Source of the DNA: JACPFN01 sp964406135
GTDB lineage: Bacteria; Babelota; Babeliae; Babelales; Chromulinivoraceae
Assembly (NCBI GenBank): GCA_964406135.1
Contig: CAYOQO010000013.1
Coordinates: forward strand, 1 to 30,895
Length of the DNA stretch: 30,895 nt
Direction: 5' to 3'
Each line of letters starts with the position of its first letter. Position 1 is the stretch's first letter. The position numbers and the translations under genes were made by a program. Positions 22,130 to 30,412 of the stretch are shown here, piece after piece. The notes below the pieces were generated by a model, which was given only the letters and a program-made list of their open reading frames with translations, was not told the DNA's origin and did not search any database.

Positions 22130-23356
22130 CTATACCTTTGCCGCCTTCACCAAACTATGATCTTTATCATCACCCGACAAGCGCCAAAACACAACACCCT
22201 GTAATTTTTTTGTTTGCGCATACAAAACTTTGACTGCAACTGAACGCGCATCATCATAACTCACAAAAATATCATCATGCGGACAAAATACGTACGGAAC
22301 ATGTGATTTTTTATGCCATCTTTTTTTGCAAGATTTATTATCTACATACAATTCTTTAATTTTTGCATAGGTCAATGCACCAGTTTTTTCTGTTTTTTCA
22401 AACGCAGCGCCCATTTTTTCTTGAGTTTGATCATACACATACCCATACAATGGAATTCCCAAAACTAATTTTTCAGGAGAAACATTCATGTTCATTAAAG
22501 TACTCACCGTTTCATCAACACTGTACGGTGATGAATCGTTGCAAATTGGGGCATTAAAACTCACCCCTGGAGAAAATGATCCACCAAAATCATACGTCAT
22601 AACATGAAACCAATTTACATATTTTGCAATAGAACTTAAATCTAAACTTTTAATTATTTTTAATTGCGCCTGAACAGAACAGGTCAAGATTGATTTTTTT
22701 GATCGCTTTTTGAGTGCTTGCGCAAATGACTGAATCATTTCATGAAATAATGCAAGATCTTCTGAATCAATCGAAGTGCCTGACCATTCCCAATCCAAAT
22801 CTAATCCATCAAAAAGTTCAGGATACTCAAACGTATGCTCATGATCTGAACCGTGTTTAGTGTGTTCATATTCATACAGATACTCATCAAGTAATTTTAC
22901 GGCAGAATCCACAAACTGCTCAGTCATTCCTTGACGTGCAATTTCAAGTAAATTTTTACTGTAAGTACCACCACCAACTGATAACAAAATTTTTAAATGT
23001 GGAAATTTTTTCTTAAGCTGCAAAAATTCACCAAAATGACCTCCCACTTTTTTGCGATGTTGCATGTTTGCACCCACATCGGCCCAAGGATCGTGAAGAT
23101 CACAAGTTCCTGTTTGCGCGTTTGGTTTTGCAAAAGCATAAATAACATGCGTCAGCGTATCGGCTATCGGTTCAATATCGCAAACTTTGTACATGCCATA
23201 TTTATCCCAGCTGGCAAAGTATGCTGCAACAATTTTTCCTGGCTTAACATGCTCGTACTGGGTTGGCACCGGCTGCGGACATTCTGCTTTAAGTAATGCA
23301 TGTGCAGCACATAACACAAATACAAAAAAACTTATGGAAACAACAGAAAACTTCAT
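22130..23356 (-). CDS. Secreted GH18 family glycoside hydrolase (chitinase-like)
   Basis: GH18 enzymes cleave beta-1,4-N-acetylglucosamine polymers by substrate-assisted catalysis. The 408-aa product has a signal peptide (MKFSVVSISFFVFVLCAAHA), strand 1 KIVAAYFASWDKYG, the family segment LKILLSVGGGTYS, and the catalytic DGLDLDWEW (DxxDxDxE, Glu190). Further segments, HVMTYDFGGSF, VLGIPLYGYVYD and GVVFWRLSGDD, complete the barrel. All catalytic residues are present. I chose the start with GGAGG directly upstream rather than a frame 14 codons longer. No carbohydrate-binding module is visible. In a host-associated cell it could act on host or cyst-wall chitin; peptidoglycan-like or other GlcNAc substrates are also possible. 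It is a single-gene unit. Confidence 0.92.
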   Translation of the reverse strand: MKFSVVSISFFVFVLCAAHALLKAECPQPVPTQYEHVKPGKIVAAYFASWDKYGMYKVCDIEPIADTLTHVIYAFAKPNAQTGTCDLHDPWADVGANMQHRKKVGGHFGEFLQLKKKFPHLKILLSVGGGTYSKNLLEIARQGMTEQFVDSAVKLLDEYLYEYEHTKHGSDHEHTFEYPELFDGLDLDWEWSGTSIDSEDLALFHEMIQSFAQALKKRSKKSILTCSVQAQLKIIKSLDLSSIAKYVNWFHVMTYDFGGSFSPGVSFNAPICNDSSPYSVDETVSTLMNMNVSPEKLVLGIPLYGYVYDQTQEKMGAAFEKTEKTGALTYAKIKELYVDNKSCKKRWHKKSHVPYVFCPHDDIFVSYDDARSVAVKVLYAQTKKLQGVVFWRLSGDDKDHSLVKAAKV

Positions 23357-23472
23357 AACCCCCTCCACTTGAAAACAATTCAACAACCCGCTTCGCATTC
23401 TTTATTATGGATAGAATAGCAGTTGTCAAATCTGCAATTCAACAAAATAGTTAAAGTTTTTGTTTGACGTCA

Positions 23473-23515
23473 AAAAGAGAGCTGAAATATTTACCCAATA
23501 TTTCAGCTCTCTTTT
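23473..23515 (-). terminator. Strong terminator after the small exported protein gene
   Basis: A 19-bp perfect stem (23473-23491 with 23497-23515) around a TACCC loop has T-tracts on both sides. It lies between the chitinase start and the end of the 23565 gene and serves that gene on the minus strand. Confidence 0.88.
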
Positions 23516-23533
23516 AATAAAATTTATAAGGAC

Positions 23534-23562
23534 TAGATCCCTGCTCAAAAGCCGAGATGACA
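23534..23562. repeat. Dispersed palindromic repeat, decayed copy
   Basis: TAGATCCCTGCTCAAAAGCC and GAGATGACA keep the family's head, CTCAA loop and ATGACA end, but the stem no longer pairs well. It ends two bases before the stop codon of the 23565 gene. Confidence 0.55.
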
Positions 23563-23564
23563 AA

Positions 23565-23861
23565 TTATTTTAATCGAGGATGTCGATCATGCCGACATGC
23601 TGATCTTGGCAACATCCAACAATAAAAAATATACCCTAATGTACCCAAATAGGCACAACAAAAAAAATCACTTTTCGTTCCCAAAGTCTCTTTAACATTA
23701 TTAAAAACATCTTCTTTTTCAGGATTGTTTTTTGAAGCACAATTTCGAACTGACACATTTGAAGCAACTCTGGCAGCAACTGGTTTTAAAGCTCTTTGCA
23801 TGCCAAACGCAGACGAACCTATCAAACAAATAATTAAAGTGAAATATTTGAAAAATTTCAT
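23565..23861 (-). CDS. Small exported protein of unknown function
   Basis: The 98-aa product has a signal peptide (MKFFKYFTLIICLIGSSAFG), a polar middle and a second hydrophobic stretch with two adjacent cysteines (DFFCCAYLGTLGYIFYCWML), ending in a basic tail. It could be anchored in the membrane by the second stretch. I recognise no family. GAGGAG lies five bases before the ATG, a TTGATA/TAAAAT promoter lies just upstream and a 19-bp terminator follows, so it is a complete single-gene unit despite its size. Confidence 0.7.
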   Translation of the reverse strand: MKFFKYFTLIICLIGSSAFGMQRALKPVAARVASNVSVRNCASKNNPEKEDVFNNVKETLGTKSDFFCCAYLGTLGYIFYCWMLPRSACRHDRHPRLK

Positions 23862-23881
23862 AAAAACTCCTCAACCTACAA

Positions 23882-23909
23882 ATTTTAAAATTGATGACCA
23901 ATGTATCAA
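23882..23909 (-). promoter_or_regulatory. Promoter of the small exported protein gene
   Basis: On the minus strand TTGATA (23904-23909), a 16-nt spacer and TAAAAT (23882-23887) give five of six matches in each box. The predicted start leaves only about 14 nt of leader containing GAGGAG. Confidence 0.55.
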
Positions 23910-23968
23910 AACAATTTGATTTATGCATTGATATTTACAAAATGCAGCAGATGCCTTAAGCTAACAAC

Positions 23969-25786
23969 ATGAAAAACATCGAATTAAAAAATTTCACACC
24001 TGACAAAATCAGGAACTTTTCTATCATCGCGCATATCGATCATGGCAAATCAACACTTGCAGATCGATTGCTCGAAATTACCGGTACCCTTTCAACTCGA
24101 ACCGGACAAAATGAACAATTTTTAGACAAACTTCAAGTTGAAAAAGAACGCGGCATCACGGTTAAAGCACAAACAGCATCCATGTTTCACACCTACAAAG
24201 GTGAAACATATCTTTTAAACTTGATTGACACTCCAGGCCACGTAGATTTTTCTTACGAAGTGTCACGATCCTTGTACGCATGTCAGGGAGCCTTGCTCTT
24301 AGTTGACGCGGCGCAAGGTGTGCAAGCTCAGACCATGGCAAATTTTTATCTTGCGTTTGAACAAGATTTAACCATCATTCCCGTGATCAACAAAATTGAT
24401 CTTCCGAATGCCAACATTCCAAAAGTTTTAAACGAAATTTATAAATTATTTGATTTTAACGAAGAAGATGCAGTTTTATGTTCAGCAAAAACTGGAATTG
24501 GCATCACTAACATTTTAGATGCAATCGTGCAGCGCATGCCTGCTCCACAATCAAATTTAGATTTACCACTCAAAGCACTATTGTTTGATTCTTGGTACGA
24601 TGAATATCGCGGCGTTGTCTGTTTAGTCGCTCTCAAAGATGGCGTTTTGAAAAAAGGCGATCAAATATTTTTACATCAAAGCAACTGCCGTCATGAAATA
24701 CTTGAACTCGGTCTGATGTATCCGGAACAAAAACCGATGGATGCACTGTACGCAGGACAAGTAGGTTACATCATCACCGGTATGAAAACGATCAAAGAAG
24801 CACGAGTGGGTGACACCATATCTCATCCAAAAACGAACATAATTCCGTTTCCTGGATTCAAACCTGCCAAGTCCATGGTGTTTGCCGGGATCTTTCCTGT
24901 TGATACATCTGAGTTTGAATTACTTGCCGATGCGATTGAAAAATTAACACTCAACGACGCAAGTGTGCATGTTGAGAAAAAAACTTCTGCAGCATTAGGC
25001 CTTGGATTTCGTTGTGGATTTTTAGGACTGCTCCATATGGATGTGTTCAAACAACGCTTAGAACAAGAATATGAACTCGATATCATTGCCACAGCACCAA
25101 GCGTGATGTATCAAATTGAACTCAAACATGGTGCCGGAAAAACTTCAATTGAAAATCCATCTGATTTTCCAGATCCAAGCAGAATTGAAAATATCCTGGA
25201 ACCAATGCTTTCAGGAACTATCATTGTTCCAAAACAATACCTTGGCAACGTGTTATCCCTCTGCCAAGAAAAACGTGGCATACAAAAAGATATGTCCTAC
25301 CTTGATGAAGATCGTGTCGTTTTAAATTATTTATTGCCACTCAACGAAGTTGCAACCGATTTTTATGACACACTTAAATCAATCAGCTCAGGGTATGCAA
25401 GTTTTGACTATGAACCTGCAGGCTATGAACCATCAGACTTAGTCAAAATGGATATTTTACTCAACGGTGATCCTGTTGACGCCCTTGCCGTAATTGTACA
25501 TCGCAGCAAAGCTGAACGTATTGGCCGCGATTTGTGTGAAAAACTTTCAAAAGTTATCCCACGTCAAATGTTTGAAGTGATCATTCAAGCTGCAATCGGT
25601 GCAAAAGTTTTAGCACGTGAACGCGTAGCTGCACTTCGCAAAAACGTTACTGCAAAATGTTACGGTGGCGACATCACTCGTAAACGAAAACTTCTTGAAA
25701 AGCAAAAAGAAGGCAAAAAACGTATGAAACAAGTTGGTTCTGTCTCTGTTCCGTCTGAAGCGTTTTTAACTATTTTGAAACGATAA
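23969..25786 (+). CDS. lepA: Elongation factor 4 (LepA), membrane-associated translational GTPase
   Basis: LepA is a ribosome-bound GTPase linked to back-translocation or ribosome assembly. The 605-aa product has the normal length. G-motifs are intact: AHIDHGKST (G1, residues 21-29), DTPGHVDF (G3) and NKID (G4), with the EF-G-like middle domains and the LepA-specific C-terminal region ending AKCYGGDITRKRKLLEKQKEGKKRMK. No clear SD precedes the ATG, so initiation may depend on weak pairing. Its stop lies four bases from the stop of the convergent 25791 gene, with no hairpin between. Confidence 0.95.
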   Translation: MKNIELKNFTPDKIRNFSIIAHIDHGKSTLADRLLEITGTLSTRTGQNEQFLDKLQVEKERGITVKAQTASMFHTYKGETYLLNLIDTPGHVDFSYEVSRSLYACQGALLLVDAAQGVQAQTMANFYLAFEQDLTIIPVINKIDLPNANIPKVLNEIYKLFDFNEEDAVLCSAKTGIGITNILDAIVQRMPAPQSNLDLPLKALLFDSWYDEYRGVVCLVALKDGVLKKGDQIFLHQSNCRHEILELGLMYPEQKPMDALYAGQVGYIITGMKTIKEARVGDTISHPKTNIIPFPGFKPAKSMVFAGIFPVDTSEFELLADAIEKLTLNDASVHVEKKTSAALGLGFRCGFLGLLHMDVFKQRLEQEYELDIIATAPSVMYQIELKHGAGKTSIENPSDFPDPSRIENILEPMLSGTIIVPKQYLGNVLSLCQEKRGIQKDMSYLDEDRVVLNYLLPLNEVATDFYDTLKSISSGYASFDYEPAGYEPSDLVKMDILLNGDPVDALAVIVHRSKAERIGRDLCEKLSKVIPRQMFEVIIQAAIGAKVLARERVAALRKNVTAKCYGGDITRKRKLLEKQKEGKKRMKQVGSVSVPSEAFLTILKR

Positions 25787-25790
25787 AAAT

Positions 25791-26441
25791 TTAACACCGC
25801 ATTGCAAGCAAAGCTACAGCAACATTTGCAAGAACCAGCAAATCATAATCGTTGACGAGCAATCCATTAAATTTTTGCATCAATTCCTCACACATGGTCA
25901 CAGATCGAATTGTAATGGTTTTTAATTCTTGTGCGTTAACATTCAATCGATAACCATACATCAACTGGCCAATTTGCGTACAAAGCCACTCAAAATCCTG
26001 TCGATATCCCTGCACCTGCACAAGATCCAAAGATCGTTCCAAAAAATTCCACCATGCAATAAAAGCTTGATCACGCAGATCACAAACAGCTACAGGCTGT
26101 TGTTCAAATAATGTTTTTTTAGACATATTGATGATTGAAAAAAGATCTGATTGTATTTTTTTCGAAATTTCTTGTGACTGCACAATCTGTTGATTTAACT
26201 GCATCATAAACTTCACAACTCGAATACATGCTGGCTCATCTTGAAAACACTCTTGGCGTTGCTTTAAAAAATTTTGTTGAAAATGTATGACTTCTTGCTC
26301 AAAAGATTGCGTCATATGCGAAATTTTAAATGTTTTTTCAGCAATATTTTTTTGAAATGAACCCTGGGATGATTGAACCATTGAATCAATTGCTATAAGC
26401 GGCATCATAAAAACAACAATATTTTTATAAATTTTAAACAC
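25791..26441 (-). CDS. Exported protein of unknown function (GTG start)
   Basis: The 216-aa product is mostly alpha-helical and rich in Gln, with about five cysteines, including ECFQDEPACIRVV. It ends in a hydrophobic stretch (LLVLANVAVALLAMRC). I recognise no family. The chosen GTG has GGGAGGG seven bases upstream and gives an N-terminal signal-like segment (FKIYKNIVVFMMPLIAI). An ATG start 23 codons upstream is possible but lacks a comparable ribosome-binding site and would bury the signal segment. It is convergent with lepA, four bases apart. Confidence 0.65.
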   Translation of the reverse strand: MFKIYKNIVVFMMPLIAIDSMVQSSQGSFQKNIAEKTFKISHMTQSFEQEVIHFQQNFLKQRQECFQDEPACIRVVKFMMQLNQQIVQSQEISKKIQSDLFSIINMSKKTLFEQQPVAVCDLRDQAFIAWWNFLERSLDLVQVQGYRQDFEWLCTQIGQLMYGYRLNVNAQELKTITIRSVTMCEELMQKFNGLLVNDYDLLVLANVAVALLAMRC

Positions 26442-26566
26442 TCTCAACCCTCCCTTTTGTTCATTTTTAGAATACAGTATTGAGTTTTGCTTTTGCAAGA
26501 GATCAAACAAGTTGATTTTTTTAATCCTCCAGAGTAGATTCAGATGAAAATAAGGAATTTTGTGTT

Positions 26567-27667
26567 ATGAAAAACGACACACTTCACAATAATACATCCT
26601 CAGTTCAAAATTCAGATCATCCTGTTTTTTCAGGAAATTTATACATTTTTAGCGCATTCGATATCGGCTTTGATATCGACTTTAAAGGGATTAAACAGTT
26701 TAAAGATGTTCGCACAGAACATGTTCATGTTTCAAAATTTTTTAAACATTATCATCTACCTTTGGAAATCGAAATTCCAAACGTATCTGAAGCTTCAAAA
26801 TGTATCAGCAGCAAAATTCATCAATTCGGTGCAATTTCTCTGACCTACAAAATTCCATTCAATGACACACTGCCAGATTTACGCACAACATTGTCCAAGC
26901 ATGATGAACGATACCAAAAACAAGCAGTCAATGACGCTTATGCCATTTACAAAACTATCAAACCATTCATTGTTAAACCGAATTTTTATCACTTAAAATC
27001 AACCTATACCGTCATCCAACTCAATATTAATAAAAATATCACCGGTGCTGATATTAAAAATCAGTATGGTCATGACATTGCAACATTGCTTCGTTTTGAA
27101 ACTGAATCTCTTTCAGATTTTCAAAAAGAGATTATCGTAGCATCATCAATTGGATATTTTAAAAAAGATTTGATCATCATCGATAATCAAGCAGCATTTA
27201 TTTATGATCCACAATACAAAGAACTGCTCGATTTTTTTGAACTTGGCAACATTCAACAACTTGAACTGCATTATTTTGATAAACTTTTAGACAAACAACT
27301 CGCAACATTGTACGAACGTAAAACACAAAGCTTACCTTTACTTTCGTATATGCCATTTATCGGATCTCGTTACTTTGATCCAATTGGTGACTTAAATAAA
27401 CTCAAAGTTGATATTTCTGTGATCACCGAGCGCCTTGAAAGTAGCATCAAACTTGGCGGTGAAACTTATTTTTCAGAAATTTATAATTTGATTATCAAAC
27501 AACTTGATCTGCGAAGCTGGCAAAAATCAATTGATAAAAAACTCAATATTATCAAAGAAATTCGTTACGTCTATCAAAATAAAGTTGATGCAAATCGTGA
27601 AGATTTAATTTCAATTTTAATTATAACTTTGATTATGATTGAAGTTGGTCTGGCAATGATAAAATAA
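26567..27667 (+). CDS. RMND1/DUF155 (RMD1/YagE-type) family protein, probable
   Basis: The 366-aa protein shows the general layout of the DUF155 family. It has an N-terminal alpha/beta part (NLYIFSAFDIGFDIDFKG; FGAISLTYKIPF), a long helical section with LKVDISVITERLESSIKLGG, and a C-terminal transmembrane helix with the family-like end DLISILIITLIMIEVGLAM. In eukaryotes RMND1 is mitochondrial and supports mitochondrial translation; bacterial members are uncharacterised. The match rests on layout and the C-terminal I-E-V motif and should be confirmed by profile search. AAGGA lies ten bases before the ATG. It is a single gene, with a bidirectional terminator after it. Confidence 0.55.
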   Translation: MKNDTLHNNTSSVQNSDHPVFSGNLYIFSAFDIGFDIDFKGIKQFKDVRTEHVHVSKFFKHYHLPLEIEIPNVSEASKCISSKIHQFGAISLTYKIPFNDTLPDLRTTLSKHDERYQKQAVNDAYAIYKTIKPFIVKPNFYHLKSTYTVIQLNINKNITGADIKNQYGHDIATLLRFETESLSDFQKEIIVASSIGYFKKDLIIIDNQAAFIYDPQYKELLDFFELGNIQQLELHYFDKLLDKQLATLYERKTQSLPLLSYMPFIGSRYFDPIGDLNKLKVDISVITERLESSIKLGGETYFSEIYNLIIKQLDLRSWQKSIDKKLNIIKEIRYVYQNKVDANREDLISILIITLIMIEVGLAMIK

Positions 27668-27701
27668 AAAAATTCCGCACTTTCATGCAGGATTTTTTTA
27701 T
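27665..27701. terminator. Bidirectional terminator between convergent genes
   Basis: An A-tract, TTCCGCA, a short loop, TGCAGGA and a T-tract form an imperfect hairpin with one bulged base. It serves both the plus-strand RMND1-like gene and the minus-strand gene at 27702. Confidence 0.65.
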
Positions 27702-28103
27702 TTATTGTTTATCTTTATTTTGAAATTTTGTACGTGCTTGTGCAGCCTCAAGCGCCCATCGTAATTTTTGTGTTGGAGTCACTTGACTAAAAGCTTCACG
27801 ATATCTGCGTTGCATTTCTTCATCTGTTTGAGGTTTAACCATTAACGACCACGGATATATTTTTGGCATAATTTTACGGATACAATTCTGCCAATGTTCA
27901 TCATTAATTTTATCAAACCCACAATAAATAATTATCGAATTCGGTCTATTTCTTAAAGCTTGTTGAAAAGCTGCATCAAGCTGTGTTCTATCTCCAAAAA
28001 CTGCCATTTCTCTATATGATCTTGTTGCATCATCACTAGCCTGAACATTTGAAATCAAACCACATGAAATTAACACTGCAAGAACTAACATTTTTTTATT
28101 CAT
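27702..28103 (-). CDS. Small exported protein of unknown function
   Basis: The 133-aa product has a clear signal peptide (MNKKMLVLAVLISCGLISNVQA, cleavage likely after QASD) and a soluble helical domain with SIIIYCGFDKIND and HWQNCIRKIMPKIYPW, containing two cysteines. I recognise no family. AGGGG lies five bases before the ATG. It is 33 nt downstream of grpE and on the same strand, so the two may share a transcript, although no functional link is evident. Confidence 0.7.
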   Translation of the reverse strand: MNKKMLVLAVLISCGLISNVQASDDATRSYREMAVFGDRTQLDAAFQQALRNRPNSIIIYCGFDKINDEHWQNCIRKIMPKIYPWSLMVKPQTDEEMQRRYREAFSQVTPTQKLRWALEAAQARTKFQNKDKQ

Positions 28104-28136
28104 CTGAACCCCTACGGTTATTTTTGATTATTTTTT

Positions 28137-28631
28137 TTAATTTGCCACAGAAACTTTTGCTGGACGAAGGACACGGTCTTTGATCATAAAACCTTTGGAC
28201 AAGGTATCCACAATTTGACCTGATGTATGCTGATCAGACTGCACTTGCATAACAGCTTCATGAAACTCAGGATCAAAATTTTGCATCACTTGCATCACAC
28301 TGACATCATGCTTACTCAAAAGTTTTAAAAGTGTTTGATACACCATTTCAATACCTGTCAAATCAGCACCATTTTTTTGCTGCAATGCCAATTCAAAAGT
28401 ATCAATAAATGGTAAAAGATCCAACAAAACTGACTCTTTTGCCATTTCTGACCAACGAGCTTTGTCTTTGTCGACACGACGTTTAAAATTTTCAAATTCT
28501 GCAGAGATTCGTTTGCATTGATCCTGCCACATAGAAAGTTCTGCCATACATTTTAATGCTTGATCATGCTCTTGTTCATTTTGATCTGTTTGCGTATCAT
28601 CACGATCATGTTGATTTTGATCTGAGTTCAT
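28137..28631 (-). CDS. grpE: Nucleotide exchange factor GrpE
   Basis: GrpE is the nucleotide exchange factor that resets the DnaK chaperone. The 164-aa product has a polar, acidic, disordered-looking N-terminus (about 30 residues, many D/Q/H), a long coiled-coil helix (WQDQCKRISAEFENFKRRVDKDKARW), the LLDLLPFIDTFELALQQ segment and the C-terminal beta domain ending DRVLRPAKVSVAN. The start chosen has AAGG about seven bases upstream; a TTG start eight codons earlier is less likely. dnaK and dnaJ are not adjacent, and I see no CIRCE element upstream. Confidence 0.93.
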   Translation of the reverse strand: MNSDQNQHDRDDTQTDQNEQEHDQALKCMAELSMWQDQCKRISAEFENFKRRVDKDKARWSEMAKESVLLDLLPFIDTFELALQQKNGADLTGIEMVYQTLLKLLSKHDVSVMQVMQNFDPEFHEAVMQVQSDQHTSGQIVDTLSKGFMIKDRVLRPAKVSVAN

Positions 28632-28724
28632 AAAAAATACCTTTTTATCTTTCAATTTCTTGTGTTATACCTTAAAAAGGGTAACAAAAAAAACGCAGAA
28701 GGAAAAGACTTTTTCAAAGTTTGA

Positions 28725-28733
28725 TGGTATGAT
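28725..28733 (+). promoter_or_regulatory. Extended -10 promoter, possibly giving a leaderless mRNA
   Basis: TGGTATGAT is an extended -10 (TGn plus TATGAT) ending seven bases before the ATG at 28740. No recognisable -35 or SD lies nearby. Transcription would start at or next to the A of the start codon. Confidence 0.5.
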
Positions 28734-28739
28734 ATAAAA

Positions 28740-29960
28740 ATGATGAAATATAAATTAATATTTTTGTTTTTTACTTTTTCAATGTCACTTCAGGCGATGA
28801 ACACAACCTTTCGCCACCAACCTAACTCATTCCCTGAGCCACGCTTTGCCACAAAAAATTTAAACTCTTGGGAATTTAATGTTGCTCATCAAGTTGCAAA
28901 AAATTCTTTTAATGATGATGGAAATGTTGTTGGACTTTTAGATTTTAATGGCCCAACAAATCTTTTAAAGCGATTTGTTAACACAACACTGCCCTACAAT
29001 AACTCTGATACTTTTGGAACCGCCATCATGTCAGGCAACATGTCAACATTACAGTACAATTTTGCAGTCACTCAAAACTTTGGATCACATTTTTTTGGAG
29101 CAATTCAAACAACTTACTCTATCGATTCTTTAAAGAACCTTTTCATTCAGCCCTTGCGCAACAAATGCCAACTTTTAACTCAAACAGAAATTGATGCAAA
29201 TCAAGAACTTAAAACTTATCTGCAAGATTTAACAAAACTTTTGACACCTGACAATTGCAAATCTGGCGTTATTCAAAATAGTATTGGACCATCAATTTTT
29301 ACCGCAGGATACACCACAAATTTACAACATTTTGACTATGTCGATTTTGTTGATATTACGGTACAAACAGGATTTTGTGTTCCCGTAATTTACCTTGATC
29401 AAAACTGCACAACATTATCAGCATTACCCTTCAATCAAAATGTTAATTTAGGAATTCCGCTGATGCTCAATATTGCGGTTGGTTTATACGATTGGCTTAA
29501 TTTTGGTAGCACAGGACTCGTGATTGCCTACCTTAAAAACGATCAAATTGTTCCGCTCAATACTACTGCAACAACCAATGATGTTTTAATTGATCAAAAT
29601 GGATTTGTACAAGTTCATCATAAACCATTTTTATATTTTAATGCTTACGTACAAGCAGAACAAATTATTCCTCGACTGACGTTACTATTCGGCATGTCGT
29701 ATGCCAAACAATTTTCAACATGCTATCAATCTTCAAATTCTTCAAAATTTTCAAATTCAATTATCAGCCATTACCCAACTCACAAACCTTGGGAAATTTT
29801 AAATATAGCTTTTTCTGCTGAACTTGATTTAGCACACAACAACTATCGACTTATGCCACGTATCAAAGCTATGTACCTATTTCCTATCTGGGGCATTTCT
29901 GTTTTTAAAACTTCAGAATTGATGGGTCAATTTGCTCTTGAATGCAGTTATAATTTTTAA
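28740..29960 (+). CDS. Outer-membrane beta-barrel protein of unknown function
   Basis: The 406-aa product has a signal peptide (MMKYKLIFLFFTFSMSLQA) and a barrel-like pattern of amphipathic strands rich in Asn, Phe and Tyr, ending in the OMP-type terminus CSYNF. Repeated local motifs such as VNLGIPLMLNIAVGLYDWL resemble strand-turn-strand units and may correspond to part of the larger OMP at 6031, suggesting a shared family; that is tentative. No SD precedes the ATG, while a -10 box lies seven bases upstream. Its stop overlaps the stop of the convergent gene at 29957 by sharing TTAA. A porin or adhesion role is possible but unsupported. Confidence 0.75.
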   Translation: MMKYKLIFLFFTFSMSLQAMNTTFRHQPNSFPEPRFATKNLNSWEFNVAHQVAKNSFNDDGNVVGLLDFNGPTNLLKRFVNTTLPYNNSDTFGTAIMSGNMSTLQYNFAVTQNFGSHFFGAIQTTYSIDSLKNLFIQPLRNKCQLLTQTEIDANQELKTYLQDLTKLLTPDNCKSGVIQNSIGPSIFTAGYTTNLQHFDYVDFVDITVQTGFCVPVIYLDQNCTTLSALPFNQNVNLGIPLMLNIAVGLYDWLNFGSTGLVIAYLKNDQIVPLNTTATTNDVLIDQNGFVQVHHKPFLYFNAYVQAEQIIPRLTLLFGMSYAKQFSTCYQSSNSSKFSNSIISHYPTHKPWEILNIAFSAELDLAHNNYRLMPRIKAMYLFPIWGISVFKTSELMGQFALECSYNF

Positions 29961-30412
29961 CCTTTTAATTTACTTTTTAATATTTGCATATGCTCAATAT
30001 TTTGCTGCAAAAGTTGCCTATCTTGATTTGATAATGCACTGCGCTCTAATTTTGCAATCATATCATCAATACGATCAATAAGTGTTTGCAAATACTCACG
30101 ATCATCACGATAAATCGCATGCAGATTACAACTGTCAATCATGCTATCATATGAATCAATCATAGCAGAAATAGTCAACTCTGAACGATGCAATAGTTCT
30201 TGTTTGTCGGCATCCACAACATGCATCATCTGATTTAAAGAATTTTGCACTTCAATCAATCCTTCATGCAAAAGCTCAGACAAAGAAAATGGTGTACGAA
30301 AATCAACAATTGGATCAATTTCTTGAATAGTTTTACGATTGCGTGCCGCTAATCTTTCACCTTTTAAAAAATAAGAAATAAGCAACATATAATAAATCAA
30401 ACGACTTTTCAT
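29957..30412 (-). CDS. Exported helical protein of unknown function
   Basis: The 151-aa product has an N-terminal hydrophobic segment (MKSRLIYYMLLISYFLKG) and a helical, acidic remainder with coiled-coil-like stretches (EYLQTLIDRIDDMIAKLE; LLQQNIEHMQILKSKLKG). I recognise no family. GGAGG lies four bases before the ATG, a strong ribosome-binding site. It is convergent with the OMP gene, sharing four bases at the stops. Confidence 0.65.
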   Translation of the reverse strand: MKSRLIYYMLLISYFLKGERLAARNRKTIQEIDPIVDFRTPFSLSELLHEGLIEVQNSLNQMMHVVDADKQELLHRSELTISAMIDSYDSMIDSCNLHAIYRDDREYLQTLIDRIDDMIAKLERSALSNQDRQLLQQNIEHMQILKSKLKG

